From positions 2,294,001 through 2,358,000 of the forward strand of contig JASNYI010000001.1 in NCBI GenBank assembly GCA_048500275.1: 64,000 nucleotides of DNA, read 5' to 3'. Below are positions 18,306-27,733 of the stretch, in pieces. A program made the translations under genes and the position numbers. Position 1 is the stretch's first letter, and the number at the start of each line of letters is the position of its first letter. Below the pieces are notes generated by a model. That model searched no databases, was not told the origin of the DNA, and worked only from the letters and a program-made list of their open reading frames with translations. This DNA is from UBA5066 sp048500275. GTDB taxonomy: Bacteria > Acidobacteriota > Thermoanaerobaculia > UBA5066.

Positions 18306-20645
18306 GTGACCGGCAACGCAGGCCGCGCGCGCCCGCGCATCCCGTGGGCCCCGCTTCTCCCGGGGCTCGCCGTCCTCCTGGCCGGCGCCGTCGGCGCGCA
18401 CCTCGTCCTCCCCGAGTGGCAGCCCCTCGGGGTGACGCGCGAGGCGGCGCTGAGGACGGCGGGCGAGGAGATGGCCGCCGCCGGGGCGACGCTCCTCGAC
18501 CCGAAGGCGAAGGTGAGGAACGCGCTCGCCAGCTCCGAGATCGAACGCGCCTACCGGCGGCTCGGGCGGGAGGCGCCGACGTGGCTCGCCCGGCACGGCG
18601 CGATCGCGTCGTGGGTCGTCTCGGGTTCGCTGCGCGTCCCGGGGATCGGGACGGGCGCCGTCGAAGTCGCCCTCGGGCGCGACGGCACGCTCCGGCGCGT
18701 CGAGTTCACGAGGGGGAGCCTCCTCCGCGTCGCCGCGCCGACCGGAGAGCTCGACGGCGCCCGCGAGAAGCTCGCCGACGCCCTCCTCGCGCGCCTCGCC
18801 CGTGGCGAGGCGATCGGCCGCACGGCGGACTACGAAGGCGGCAACGCGATCGTCCGCGTCTTCGAGCTCGAGGGGACCGGACCGGGGCCCCGGGAGGTCC
18901 TCACGCGGCTCTCCCCGTCGCCGGCGATGCTCGTCGTGGCCCGCGAGCTGGCCGACCCCGACGTCGGCGCCCGCTACGAACGGCTCAAGTTCCGGGGCCT
19001 CGTCATCGCCATCCCTCTCTTCGCCCTCGTCGGCCTCCTCGTTGCCGTCCTCTTCGGCGTCCTCCTCTTCCGGCGCCGCCTCGGCTTCCGGATCGCGATC
19101 GGCCTCGGGCTCCTCGGCTTCGCCGCGATGGTCCTCTCCGGCTCTCTCTTCGAGCTGCAGGGCCAGGGCGGCTTCGTGGCGGGGATCGTCGTCACGGGCC
19201 GGATCCTGATGGCCATCGCCCTCGTCGGCTACTGGGCCGTGGCCGAGTCGCTCCTGCGCGACACGGTCCCCTCCTTCCGGACGAGCCTCGACGCCCTCGC
19301 CGCGGGGCGCCTCTCGCCGCGGCTCGGCCGGGCGATCCTGGGCGGCCTCGGCATCGGCGCCGCCCTCGCCGGGCTCCGGCTCCTGGTCGCGACGGGCGTC
19401 GCGGCGGCAGGGGTCCCCGGCGTCCACCCGGAGGCGCCCTCCTACGTCCTCCCCCTCTTCGGCGGCATCGCGAACGCCTTCCTCGAGGGGCCGTACGCCG
19501 CCGCGACCCTCGTCCTCGGGGCGGCCCTCTTCCGCTTCGTGATGCCCCGCGAGAGGGCCGACGCGCTCGGAGCCCTCGGCTTCGCCCTCCTCTACGCCTG
19601 CTCGTTCCTCTACGCGCCGTGGGGGGCGACGCTCGCCCTCACCCTGGCCGAGGCGGTCCTCCTCCTCCTCGCCTTCCGGGGCTACGGCCTGGCCGGCCTC
19701 CTCGTCGCCGCGACGGCGCCCGCGCTCCTGCGCGACCTTCTCGCCGCGCTTCGCTTCCCCGGGGAGCTTCCCGCGCCGCTCCTCCTCGCCGCCGCCGCCC
19801 TCGCGGCCCTCGCCTGGGCCGGCGTCGCGGCGACGCGCAGGCCCGAGCGGGAAGACGACGCGAGGCTCGACGCGCCCGACTTCATCAAGCGGATCGAGAG
19901 CGAGACGCGCGTGAAGCACGAGATGGACCTCCTGTCGCGGATGCAGGTGGCCCTCCTTCCCGACCACCCGCCGGACGTGCCGGGCCTGCAGATCGCGGCG
20001 AAGACGATTCTCGCGACCGAGGCCGGGGGAGACCTCTACGAGTTCCTCGTCGACGAGGAAGGGGCGCTCTGGGTCGCGACGGGCGACGTCGCCGGGCACG
20101 GCTTCTCGTGCGGCATCCAGGGAGCGATGGTGAAGGCCTGCCTCCTCACGCTCGTGAAGGCGGGACGGCGGCCGGGGGAAATCCTCGTCGAGGTGGACCG
20201 CGTCCTGCGCGCGGCGAACACCGGGCGCCTCTTCACCTCGCTCGTCCTCGCCAGGATCGACCCTTCGACCGGCCGTGGCGTCCTCGCGAACGCCGGACAC
20301 CCGTACCCTCTCCTCCTCGTCGAGGGGAGGGTGAGCGAGCTGACCGTTTCCGGCCTTCCTCTCGGCAAGGGCCCGGCGCGGGTCTACGAGGAGACGGAGT
20401 TCGAGCTGCCGGGCGCCGCGAGCCTCGTCCTCGCCTCCGACGGCCTCTTCGAGGGGCCCGACCGCTTCGACGAGCCGTACGGCTACGACCGGCCGCGCGC
20501 CGTCCTCGAGCGCGTCGGGCTCTGGCGCCGGCCCGCGGAGTCGATCGTGGAGGCGCTCCTCGGCGACTGGCGGAGCCACGTCGGCGAGGGGGAGCCCGCC
20601 GACGACACGAGCCTCGTCGTCGTCCGCCGGACCATCTGGTCCTGA
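18306..20645 (+). CDS. Membrane-bound SpoIIE-family (PPM) protein phosphatase
   Basis: The 779-residue protein has an N-terminal membrane helix, a periplasmic domain of about 200 residues, then about eight membrane helices (about 235-510). A cytoplasmic SpoIIE/PP2C phosphatase domain makes the last 240 residues: GGDLYEF, GDVAGHGF, NAGHPYPLL and ASDGLFEGP provide the metal-binding aspartates. Proteins of this form dephosphorylate anti-sigma-antagonists in response to an external signal. The partner anti-sigma/antagonist pair is not in the window. GTG start 14 bases after nadA. Confidence 0.85.
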   Translation: MTGNAGRARPRIPWAPLLPGLAVLLAGAVGAHLVLPEWQPLGVTREAALRTAGEEMAAAGATLLDPKAKVRNALASSEIERAYRRLGREAPTWLARHGAIASWVVSGSLRVPGIGTGAVEVALGRDGTLRRVEFTRGSLLRVAAPTGELDGAREKLADALLARLARGEAIGRTADYEGGNAIVRVFELEGTGPGPREVLTRLSPSPAMLVVARELADPDVGARYERLKFRGLVIAIPLFALVGLLVAVLFGVLLFRRRLGFRIAIGLGLLGFAAMVLSGSLFELQGQGGFVAGIVVTGRILMAIALVGYWAVAESLLRDTVPSFRTSLDALAAGRLSPRLGRAILGGLGIGAALAGLRLLVATGVAAAGVPGVHPEAPSYVLPLFGGIANAFLEGPYAAATLVLGAALFRFVMPRERADALGALGFALLYACSFLYAPWGATLALTLAEAVLLLLAFRGYGLAGLLVAATAPALLRDLLAALRFPGELPAPLLLAAAALAALAWAGVAATRRPEREDDARLDAPDFIKRIESETRVKHEMDLLSRMQVALLPDHPPDVPGLQIAAKTILATEAGGDLYEFLVDEEGALWVATGDVAGHGFSCGIQGAMVKACLLTLVKAGRRPGEILVEVDRVLRAANTGRLFTSLVLARIDPSTGRGVLANAGHPYPLLLVEGRVSELTVSGLPLGKGPARVYEETEFELPGAASLVLASDGLFEGPDRFDEPYGYDRPRAVLERVGLWRRPAESIVEALLGDWRSHVGEGEPADDTSLVVVRRTIWS

Positions 20646-20804
20646 GGCGCGCGCTTCCCGGGGGGTGCTGCGCTCTCCGGGGGGTGCTGTTCGCCACCCC
20701 CCGGACCCCCCAGGTCGCGTCGGCAAGTCCGCTCGACGCCTGCTCGTGGACTGAATCTCGTCGCAACGGGACCGCGCGCCCGGTTCGTGCGAGGATCGGG
20801 GCGG

Positions 20805-21383
20805 ATGAAGATCGCGTTCATCGGAACCCACGGCGTCGGCAAGACGACCCTCTGCTACGACCTCGCCGCGTCGCTGAAGCGCCGCGACCTGACCGTCGAG
20901 CTCGTGCGCGAGGTGGCGCGCGAGTGCCCGCTCCCGATCAACCGCGACACGACGGTGAAGGCGCAGGCCTGGATCCTCCACACGCAGATCGCGTGGGAGC
21001 TCCAGGCCGAGGCCAAGGCCGAGGTCGTCGTCTGCGACCGGGCGGTCCTCGACAACTACTGCTACCTGAAGCGCGCCGCGCCCGGCGAGCCGCACGTGAA
21101 GACCCTCGAGGCGCTCGTCCGCGCCTGGCTCCCGACCTACGACGCCCTCTTCCGCGTCCCGATCGTCGGCGACCCGAGCTTCGACGGCGTGCGCGACACC
21201 GACCTCGCCTTCCAGCACGACATCGACGCGCTCCTCCTCGCGACGCTCGAGGAGTGGGGGGTCCCGTTCCTGACGCTCGACCCTTCCACGCGCGAGGGCT
21301 GGGCGAAGCGGGCCATCGAGTCGCTCCTCCCGGTCCTCAGGCCGCAGGAGCTCCTCTTTCCCGACGCGAGCGGCGGCCGCTGA
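20805..21383 (+). CDS. P-loop nucleotide kinase-like / ATPase (NadR-like AAA_28)
   Basis: The 192-residue protein begins MKIAFIGTHGVGKTTLCYDL, a Walker A start, followed by VVCDRAVLDNYCYLKRA, the Walker-B-like DR motif of NadR-type kinases. No DNA-binding or adenylyltransferase part of NadR is present. The proximity to nadA hints at pyridine-nucleotide salvage, but the family also contains proteins of unknown role. Confidence 0.75.
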   Translation: MKIAFIGTHGVGKTTLCYDLAASLKRRDLTVELVREVARECPLPINRDTTVKAQAWILHTQIAWELQAEAKAEVVVCDRAVLDNYCYLKRAAPGEPHVKTLEALVRAWLPTYDALFRVPIVGDPSFDGVRDTDLAFQHDIDALLLATLEEWGVPFLTLDPSTREGWAKRAIESLLPVLRPQELLFPDASGGR

Positions 21384-21392
21384 GCCGCCGGG

Positions 21393-21857
21393 CTACTTCC
21401 GCCAGATCTCGTACTTCACCTGGAACGAGCGGACCTGCTTGTAGTAGCGGGTCTTCATCCGCACGAACATCTTGTTCGTGTCGCCGATCTTGCCGGCGTC
21501 GAGGGTGGCGGTCCGGTCGTTCTCGGCCCATACGGCGCCGTCCTTCCCCTTGATCGTGACCGTGTAGCGGCACTTCCAGTCGCGCACCTCGTCGCGGTTC
21601 GAGTACTCGAACTCCACCACCATCACGTGCGTCTCGTTCAGGTCCTTCTCGCCGTCGGCGAAGTCGTCGGCGTCGGGCCAGTTGCGGATCCGCACGGCAT
21701 CGATCGTCACCGGCCCCTGCCGGATGCCGACCTTCGCGGACTTGTCGGGGCCGAACGGGTGGGACTTCACGTAGCTCTTGCGGTCGCCGGGGTCCGCGGC
21801 CGAGGCGGCCGGGAGGAGGAGCGCGACGGCGAGGCAGGCGAGGGCGGTCCGCTTCAT
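21393..21857 (-). CDS. Secreted hypothetical protein
   Basis: The 154-residue protein has a signal peptide ending near ASAA and an all-beta mature part with strands such as HVMVVEFEYSN, CRYTVTIKG, SFQVKYEIW. It ends ten bases from the convergent P-loop gene. Its overall look is similar to the secreted protein at 10513-10983. Function unknown. Confidence 0.7.
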   Translation of the reverse strand: MKRTALACLAVALLLPAASAADPGDRKSYVKSHPFGPDKSAKVGIRQGPVTIDAVRIRNWPDADDFADGEKDLNETHVMVVEFEYSNRDEVRDWKCRYTVTIKGKDGAVWAENDRTATLDAGKIGDTNKMFVRMKTRYYKQVRSFQVKYEIWRK

Positions 21858-21962
21858 GGGGCCTCCTGTGGGGGGGATGGAAGATTCTAGGACGCCGCCG
21901 GAGGCGTGCGACGCCGGGGCGCGGGTTGACACCCGCGGCGCGAGAGTCTCTTCTACGGCACG

Positions 21963-23807
21963 ATGCCTTCCCGCCACCCGTCCCGCGCCCGGCCGTCCGT
22001 CCGCCTCGCCCCGGCGCTCCTCGCCCTCGCCCTCCTCGCCGCGCCGATCCCCTTCCGCAACCCCGCCGACGCCAAGCAGAAGCCGCTCGGACCGGGGCAG
22101 ACCGGCCAGCCCTTCGCGCCGATCGGGGCCCTCTCGCCCCACGGCGCGGTCGCCTCCGACTCGGAGGACGCCTCGCGGGTCGCCGCGGCCGTCCTCGAGG
22201 AGGGGGGCAACGCGGTCGACGCCGCGGTGGCGGGCGCGTTCGCGATCGGAGCGGCGGCTCCCGGGGCCTCCGGGCTCGGCGGGAACACGTGGATCGTCGT
22301 CCACACGGCCGGCGGCGAGGACGTCGCCTTCGTCTCCCCCGTTCGAGCGCCGCTGCGGGTGGACCTCTCCCGGGCAAGGGCCGCGCACCAGGGCCGGCAC
22401 ATGACCGGCCCTCTCTCGGCAACGGCCCCCGGCTCTGTGGCCACCCTCGCGAAGGCCCACGCCCGTTTCGGCACCCTCCCCTGGGCCAGGCTCGTGGCGC
22501 CCGCCGCCACCCTGGCCGAGGGCGGGCACGTCGTCTCGGTGGCCGAGCACGCGTTCCTGCTGCAATACCGCGAGCTCCTCGAGGCCTCTCCCGCCCTCCA
22601 ACCGATCTACCTGACGAACGACTGTGACGAGGAGGGCCTCCTGGTTCCCGTCCCCGTCGGCCATCGCGTCGTCTTCCCCGGCCTCGGCCGGACGCTCCGG
22701 CGGCTCGCCGAGGCCGGGCCGGACGACTTCTACCGGGGCGCCATCGCCGCGGAGATGGCGGCCGACCTCGCGAGGCACTCGGCCTTCCTGCGCGCCGAGG
22801 ACCTCGCCCGGGTGCCGGCGACGATCGTGGAGGCGCGCCCCCTTCGCGGAGGCTATCGGGACCTCGAGGTCCTCTCCCTCCCCCTCCCCGGGGCGGGAAG
22901 CGTCGTCCTCCGCCTGATGCACATTCTCCAGGCGTTTCCCCCGGCCCAGCTGGCGGGGGAGCCGTGGGCGAGGGCCCAGGTGCTCGTCGAGGCCGGCCGG
23001 ATCGCCTTCGCCGACGCGCAGCTCGCCGGGATCGAGGAGGAAGTGCCGGACGGCCCCGACCGGTCGCGCTGGCTCGACCCCTCCTGGGGAGCCCGGCAGG
23101 CGGGCCTGATCCGCCTCGGCCGGGCGATCCCGGAGGAACGGCTTCCGAAGGGGAGGCGTGGCACGCGCTTCCAGGACCGTGACACCACGCACCTCTCCGT
23201 CGTCGATCGCGACGGCAACGCCGTCTCCCTCACGCAGAGCCTGGGCCGGACCTGGGGCTCGATGCACGTCACCCCGGGCCTCGGGTTCCCGTACAACGCG
23301 TTCCTCGAGGCCTTCGACGTGGACGACCCGAACGACCCGACCTACCTCCGGCCGAACGCGCCGGCGCGGGTCAGCGTGGCGCCGACGATCTTCCTGCGCG
23401 ACGGGCGGCCCGCCCTCGTCCTCGGGGCCGCCGGAAGCTCGAGGATCCCCTCGGCGATCGCCAACGTGGCGGTGGGCACCTTCGACGCCGGGCTGAGCGT
23501 GGCCGAGGCGGTCGCGGCGCCGCGCGCCGCCTGGTCGGAGGGGCGAACCAATCGAGGCTTGATGCTCGAGCTGGCCGCTCCCTACGGCCTCGAAGACGCC
23601 GATCTCCTCCGGGCCGCCGGATACCCCGACCTCGAGGCCTACGCCACCGAGCCGGGAGGGGCCTCCCTGGGGGCCCTGAACGCGGTGGGCTGGAATGCTC
23701 GCGCGGGGGCCTGGGAGGCCGCTGCCGAACCCCGCCGGCAGGGCTTCGCGGCCGTTCCCGCGAAGGTGCCGGCGCGCGCGCAGGAAGGGAGGCGTGCCCG
23801 CCCGTGA
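21963..23807 (+). CDS. Gamma-glutamyltransferase-family protein 1 (exported)
   Basis: The 614-residue protein has a signal peptide and a full GGT (Ntn-hydrolase) layout: GGNAVDAAVAGAFAIG near residue 80, SGLGGNTW, and the autocleavage point DTTHLSVVDRDGNAVSLTQS, where Thr408 would become the N-terminal nucleophile of the small subunit. The oxyanion segment appears as AGSSRIP in place of the GGSRII form. It should cleave gamma-glutamyl compounds such as glutathione outside the cytoplasm. The stop overlaps the start of a second GGT gene. Confidence 0.88.
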   Translation: MPSRHPSRARPSVRLAPALLALALLAAPIPFRNPADAKQKPLGPGQTGQPFAPIGALSPHGAVASDSEDASRVAAAVLEEGGNAVDAAVAGAFAIGAAAPGASGLGGNTWIVVHTAGGEDVAFVSPVRAPLRVDLSRARAAHQGRHMTGPLSATAPGSVATLAKAHARFGTLPWARLVAPAATLAEGGHVVSVAEHAFLLQYRELLEASPALQPIYLTNDCDEEGLLVPVPVGHRVVFPGLGRTLRRLAEAGPDDFYRGAIAAEMAADLARHSAFLRAEDLARVPATIVEARPLRGGYRDLEVLSLPLPGAGSVVLRLMHILQAFPPAQLAGEPWARAQVLVEAGRIAFADAQLAGIEEEVPDGPDRSRWLDPSWGARQAGLIRLGRAIPEERLPKGRRGTRFQDRDTTHLSVVDRDGNAVSLTQSLGRTWGSMHVTPGLGFPYNAFLEAFDVDDPNDPTYLRPNAPARVSVAPTIFLRDGRPALVLGAAGSSRIPSAIANVAVGTFDAGLSVAEAVAAPRAAWSEGRTNRGLMLELAAPYGLEDADLLRAAGYPDLEAYATEPGGASLGALNAVGWNARAGAWEAAAEPRRQGFAAVPAKVPARAQEGRRARP

Positions 23808-25624
23808 GGCCGCTCCCGCAGACCCGGCCCGGCTCGTGGAGACGCGCCCGGCTCCCCCTCGCGGCGGCCGCCCTCCCGTCGGCTCTCCTCCTCGCCGCGC
23901 CCCCGCCGCAGGCCGTTCCGCCGGCCCCGGCCGTGCTGGCCGACTCGCTCCGGACCCGCACCGTCGCCTCCTCCCCGCTCGGCGTCGTCGTCACCTCGAC
24001 GCCCGAGGCCTCGTGGGCGGGGGTGAGGATGCTCGAGGCCGGCGGGAACGCCGTGGACGCCGCCGTCGCCGCGGCCTTCGCGCTGACGGCTTCGGACCCC
24101 GGGGGCTCCGGCCTCGGGGGGCAGACGTGGATGCTCGTTCGCCTCGCCTCGGGCGAGGAGCGCGCCCTCCTCTGCCCGTCGCGGGCCCCGATGAGGCTCG
24201 ACCCCCACGAGGTGAGGGCGGCGCGCCTCGGGTCGAACCTCCACGGTCCGAAGGCCGCCGCCGTCCCGACGACCGTCGCGACGCTCGCCCACGCCCTGCG
24301 GCGCTACGGGACGAAGAGCTTCGCCGACGTCCTCGCGCCCTCGATCGAGGCCGCAGAGGGGGGATACCGGATCCAGTCGGCCGAGCACTCCTTCCTCGGC
24401 GACTACAAGGGAAGGCTCTTCGATTCCGGGGTCCTCTACCCGGTCTACCTCACCGGGCCGATCGGCGAGTCGGGGTTCCCCGACCCGGCGCCGGTCGGGA
24501 CGTGCGTCAGGATCCCGGGCCTCGCCGGGACCCTCCGACGCCTCGCCGAGGCCGGGCCGGAAGACTTCTACGCCGGCGAGATCGCCGCGAAGCTGGTCGA
24601 AGAGCTGCGGGCCGAAGGGGGCTTCTTCGTCAGGGAGGACCTCGCCCGCGTGCCGGCGAGCGTCCTCGACGTCGCGCCGGTCCGCGGCTCGTACCGAGGG
24701 CTCACGGCGCTCTCCATCCCGGCGCCGGCGGGAGGCAGCACGTTCGTCATGGCCCTCCAGATCCTCGACGCCCTGCCCGCCTCCGCCCTCGCGAGGCCGG
24801 GCCTGCCGCGCGGGCACGCCATCGTCGAGGCCCTGCGCCTCGCCCGCGCGGAGTCGGCGGCCCGGAGCCTCGCCACCGAGGTCACCGAGGGGCCCTTCGT
24901 CTCCGAGTGGCTCACGCCCCGGTGGGCGGCCGCGCAGGCCGCGCGGATCCGGCCGGGCCGGGCGATTCCCGAGGAGGAGCTCCGGCCGGGCGGCCGCAGG
25001 CTGCCTCCCGCCCGCGGCACGTCGCACGTCTCGGTCGTGGACGCCGCCGGCAACGCCGTCTCCCTCACGCAGAGCCTCGGGCGCTACTTCGGCGCCGCGT
25101 GGGCCGCTCCGAGCCTCGGCTTTCCGCTGAACGCGTTCGTCGAGCCGCTCGACTCGGCGGACAAGGCGTCCCCCGCCTGGCTCGGCCCGGGCGCGGCCCA
25201 GCCGGTTCCCGTCGCGCCGATCGTCCTCGTGGAGGGCGGTCGGACCGTCCTCGTGGCGGGAACCGGCGGCAGCAGCCGGATCCCGTCCATCCTCCTGAGC
25301 TTCCTCGCCGGGATCGTCGACGCGGGCGAGGGCCCGGCCGAGGCGTGCGCGAGGCCGAGGCTCCTCTGGGAGGACGACAGCGCGGGGCCGCGCGTGATGC
25401 TCGAGATCGCGCCGCCGTTCACGGCCGACGACGCCGAGGCCCTCCGGGAGATGGGCTACGGCAACGTCTTCACCCTGACCGAGCCGGGCCGCAACAGCGC
25501 GTCCTTCGGGGGCGTCCACGCGATCGTCCGGGACCCGGCGGCCGCGTCGTGGGTCGGCCTCGCCGACGGCCGGCGGCCCGCCACGGTGGCGGTCCCGTCC
25601 CGGATCGTCCCCCCGCCGGGCTGA
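23804..25624 (+). CDS. Gamma-glutamyltransferase-family protein 2 (exported)
   Basis: The 606-residue paralogue of the preceding gene has GGNAVDAAVAAAFALT, GSGLGGQTWM and cleavage site GTSHVSVVDAAGNAVSLTQS, with Thr406 as nucleophile but Ser in place of the usual second Thr. The oxyanion segment GGSSRIPS is present. The GTG start overlaps the first gene, so the two were formed by tandem duplication and are co-translated. The two may form a heterodimer or differ in substrate. Confidence 0.88.
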   Translation: MRPLPQTRPGSWRRARLPLAAAALPSALLLAAPPPQAVPPAPAVLADSLRTRTVASSPLGVVVTSTPEASWAGVRMLEAGGNAVDAAVAAAFALTASDPGGSGLGGQTWMLVRLASGEERALLCPSRAPMRLDPHEVRAARLGSNLHGPKAAAVPTTVATLAHALRRYGTKSFADVLAPSIEAAEGGYRIQSAEHSFLGDYKGRLFDSGVLYPVYLTGPIGESGFPDPAPVGTCVRIPGLAGTLRRLAEAGPEDFYAGEIAAKLVEELRAEGGFFVREDLARVPASVLDVAPVRGSYRGLTALSIPAPAGGSTFVMALQILDALPASALARPGLPRGHAIVEALRLARAESAARSLATEVTEGPFVSEWLTPRWAAAQAARIRPGRAIPEEELRPGGRRLPPARGTSHVSVVDAAGNAVSLTQSLGRYFGAAWAAPSLGFPLNAFVEPLDSADKASPAWLGPGAAQPVPVAPIVLVEGGRTVLVAGTGGSSRIPSILLSFLAGIVDAGEGPAEACARPRLLWEDDSAGPRVMLEIAPPFTADDAEALREMGYGNVFTLTEPGRNSASFGGVHAIVRDPAAASWVGLADGRRPATVAVPSRIVPPPG

Positions 25625-25631
25625 CGCCCCC

Positions 25632-26537
25632 TCAGCGCGAGAGCTCCTCGTAGAGCGTCAGCAGCGCCTGCGTCCCCTCCTCGCCGCGCCCCTTCGCCTC
25701 GAGCGCCGAGAGGAGCTGGTGAACGAGCGCAGCGGCCGGGAGCGGGACGCCGCAGGCGCGCGCCGTCTTCAGGACGATGGCGAGGTCCTTCTGCTGGTGC
25801 TTGATCGCGAACGCGGGCGCGAAGTCGCGGTCGAGCATCTTCCGGCCCAGCACCTCGAGCGCCCACGAGTTCGCGGCGCCACCGGTGAGTGCGGCGTGGA
25901 TCGCCTCCATCGGCAGCCCCGCGGCCCTCGCGAACGCCATCCCCTCCGAGACGGCCGCGAGCGTCCCCGCGACGATCACCTGGTTCGTCGCCTTCCCGAG
26001 CTGCCCCGCGCCGGAAGGGCCGAGGTGCGTGATGCGCCGCCCCATCGCCTCGAGGACGGGCCGCGCCTTCCCGAGCGCCTCCGCCTCGCCGCCCACGAAG
26101 AACGAGAGCGTTCCCTCGCTGGCCCCCTTCTGACCGCCCGAGACCGGCGCGTCGAGGAACGCGACCCCCTTCTCCGCGAGCTTCGCCGCGACGCGCCGCG
26201 CCACGTCGGGGCCGACCGTCGAGCAGTCGACGACCACCGTGCCGGGACGCGCCCCCTCGATCGTCCCGTGGCGGCCGAGGTGCACCTCCTCCACGTCGGG
26301 ACCGTCGGAGACGCACGACACGACGACGTCCGACTCGGCGGCGACGCGCGCGGGGCTCGGCAGCGCCGCGACGGGCGCGGGGCCGCCGGAGAGGTCGCTC
26401 GCGAGGCGCACCGCCTTCTCCATCGTCCGGTTCGTCAGGGAGAGGGGGAAGCCCTTCGCGGCGAGGTTGCGGGCCATGCCGAGGCCCATCGTGCCGAGGC
26501 CGGCGAAGCCGGCGCGCAGAGATGCGTTCGCGTTCAT
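25632..26537 (-). CDS. 3-hydroxyisobutyrate dehydrogenase family oxidoreductase
   Basis: The 301-residue protein has the NAD(P)-binding start GFAGLGTMGLGMARNLAAKG, the substrate-binding signature FLDAPVSGGQKGASEG and the catalytic lysine in GAGQLGKATNQ. These match beta-hydroxyacid dehydrogenases (3-hydroxyisobutyrate, tartronate semialdehyde or succinic-semialdehyde type). Which acid it uses cannot be told. It converges with GGT 2 (7 bases apart). Confidence 0.88.
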   Translation of the reverse strand: MNANASLRAGFAGLGTMGLGMARNLAAKGFPLSLTNRTMEKAVRLASDLSGGPAPVAALPSPARVAAESDVVVSCVSDGPDVEEVHLGRHGTIEGARPGTVVVDCSTVGPDVARRVAAKLAEKGVAFLDAPVSGGQKGASEGTLSFFVGGEAEALGKARPVLEAMGRRITHLGPSGAGQLGKATNQVIVAGTLAAVSEGMAFARAAGLPMEAIHAALTGGAANSWALEVLGRKMLDRDFAPAFAIKHQQKDLAIVLKTARACGVPLPAAALVHQLLSALEAKGRGEEGTQALLTLYEELSR

Positions 26538-26591
26538 CCGCCGAGTGTCGACGCCCTGTCGGAAGGCGTCAACGTTCGCTACCATTCCGCC

Positions 26592-27182
26592 ATGATGCGG
26601 ACGGGGGAGCGGACGATCCTGCCAGCGCTCGCCGTCGTCGCGTTCGTCGCCGCGGCGCTCTCGTTCATCCCCGTGGCACGGGCTCTCCGCTACGCCACCG
26701 TCTCCTTCTTCACCCGCCCGGCCGAGTGGCACCTCGGCCTCCTCCTCGCCCTGCCGGTCGTCCTCCTCCACGAGGCGCTCGTGAGGGGGCGACTCTACGG
26801 CGCCCTGCGCGCCCGCGTGCGGCCCGGATTCGGCGCCCCGATCGCGGCCTTCGCCGGCCTCCTCCTCCCGGTCGCCGCGCGGCTCTGGCTCTTCCCGTTC
26901 CCCGCGGTCCCGTTCCCCCTCGTCCTCGCCCAGGCCGTCGTCGTCGAGCTGCCTCTCTCGCTCGCCCTCTGCATCCTCGCGCTCGGCACGGGGCGCTGGC
27001 AGCCCGGGGCCGCCGCCCTCTTCCTCCTCTGGACCGCGCGCGTCGTCGTCGTCCCGTTCTTCCGCGGGAGCCCCGTGCCGACCCTCGAGATCTTCGCGGC
27101 GTTCCTCGCCGTGGGGGTCGTCCTGCTCGTTCTCCACCGGCCGCTCGCGCCCCACCGGGAGGCGCTGGAGGGACTGTCGTGA
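26592..27182 (+). CDS. Small integral membrane protein, possibly CPBP-like
   Basis: The 196-residue protein has about five to six hydrophobic helices. A HEALVRGRLYGAL segment after the second helix resembles, weakly, the ExxxR motif of CPBP intramembrane proteases, but the paired Glu is absent, so I do not assign that activity. The stop overlaps the next gene's GTG. Confidence 0.6.
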   Translation: MMRTGERTILPALAVVAFVAAALSFIPVARALRYATVSFFTRPAEWHLGLLLALPVVLLHEALVRGRLYGALRARVRPGFGAPIAAFAGLLLPVAARLWLFPFPAVPFPLVLAQAVVVELPLSLALCILALGTGRWQPGAAALFLLWTARVVVVPFFRGSPVPTLEIFAAFLAVGVVLLVLHRPLAPHREALEGLS

Positions 27183-27733
27183 AGATCGAATCCCTCGTCC
27201 AGCTCGACCTCTTCTCCGACCCGCCGCCCACGCGGGCCGAGCTCTCCGCGGACCAGGCCGCCCTCCAGGCCCTCTACGACGCCCTCGCCGAGGCGTACCG
27301 CCTCCCGCCCGCGCGCGTCGAGCTCTCGGGGCGTCGCGCCACCGGCGGCGTCATCCAGTACGGGCCGCCGCACGTCATCCGCATCTCCGCGCACATGACG
27401 GCGGCCGACCGACGGCAGACCCTCCTCCACGAGACGGCCCACGCCATCTGCCACGACCGCTGGGGCGTCGACGAGGGGCACTCGTCCCGCTTCTGGGAGG
27501 TCGCCCGCGAGCTGGGCGTCACCCGCAAGAGCGCCCCCGAGACCGACCGCCTCGCCACCATCCGCGCCCGAAACGCCCGCTACACCTACCGCTGCGTCGG
27601 CTGCGCGGGCGAGTGGACCCGCCGAAGCCCCTTCGGCCGTGCGCGCCTCTGCGCCTCGTGCGAAGGGAAGGGGAGACCCTCGCGCCTCATCCTCGTGAGG
27701 CGCCCGAAGCGGCAGGGACGCCGAAAGGGCTGA
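27179..27733 (+). CDS. SprT-like zinc metallopeptidase-domain protein
   Basis: The 184-residue protein has HETAHAICH at residues 84-92 followed by DEGHSSRFWEV, the HExxH plus downstream histidine of SprT/Spartan-like domains, and a C-terminal zinc ribbon (CVGC ... CASC). SprT-like proteins bind DNA or cleave DNA-protein crosslinks; for bacterial members the role is unproven. It is the last chromosomal-type gene before the cassette array. Confidence 0.82.
   Translation: MKIESLVQLDLFSDPPPTRAELSADQAALQALYDALAEAYRLPPARVELSGRRATGGVIQYGPPHVIRISAHMTAADRRQTLLHETAHAICHDRWGVDEGHSSRFWEVARELGVTRKSAPETDRLATIRARNARYTYRCVGCAGEWTRRSPFGRARLCASCEGKGRPSRLILVRRPKRQGRRKG

Noticed and set aside
26592..27182. CPBP-family intramembrane protease
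   Set aside because: Only one Glu-Arg motif is present; the paired glutamates and later histidines are missing, so activity is not claimed.
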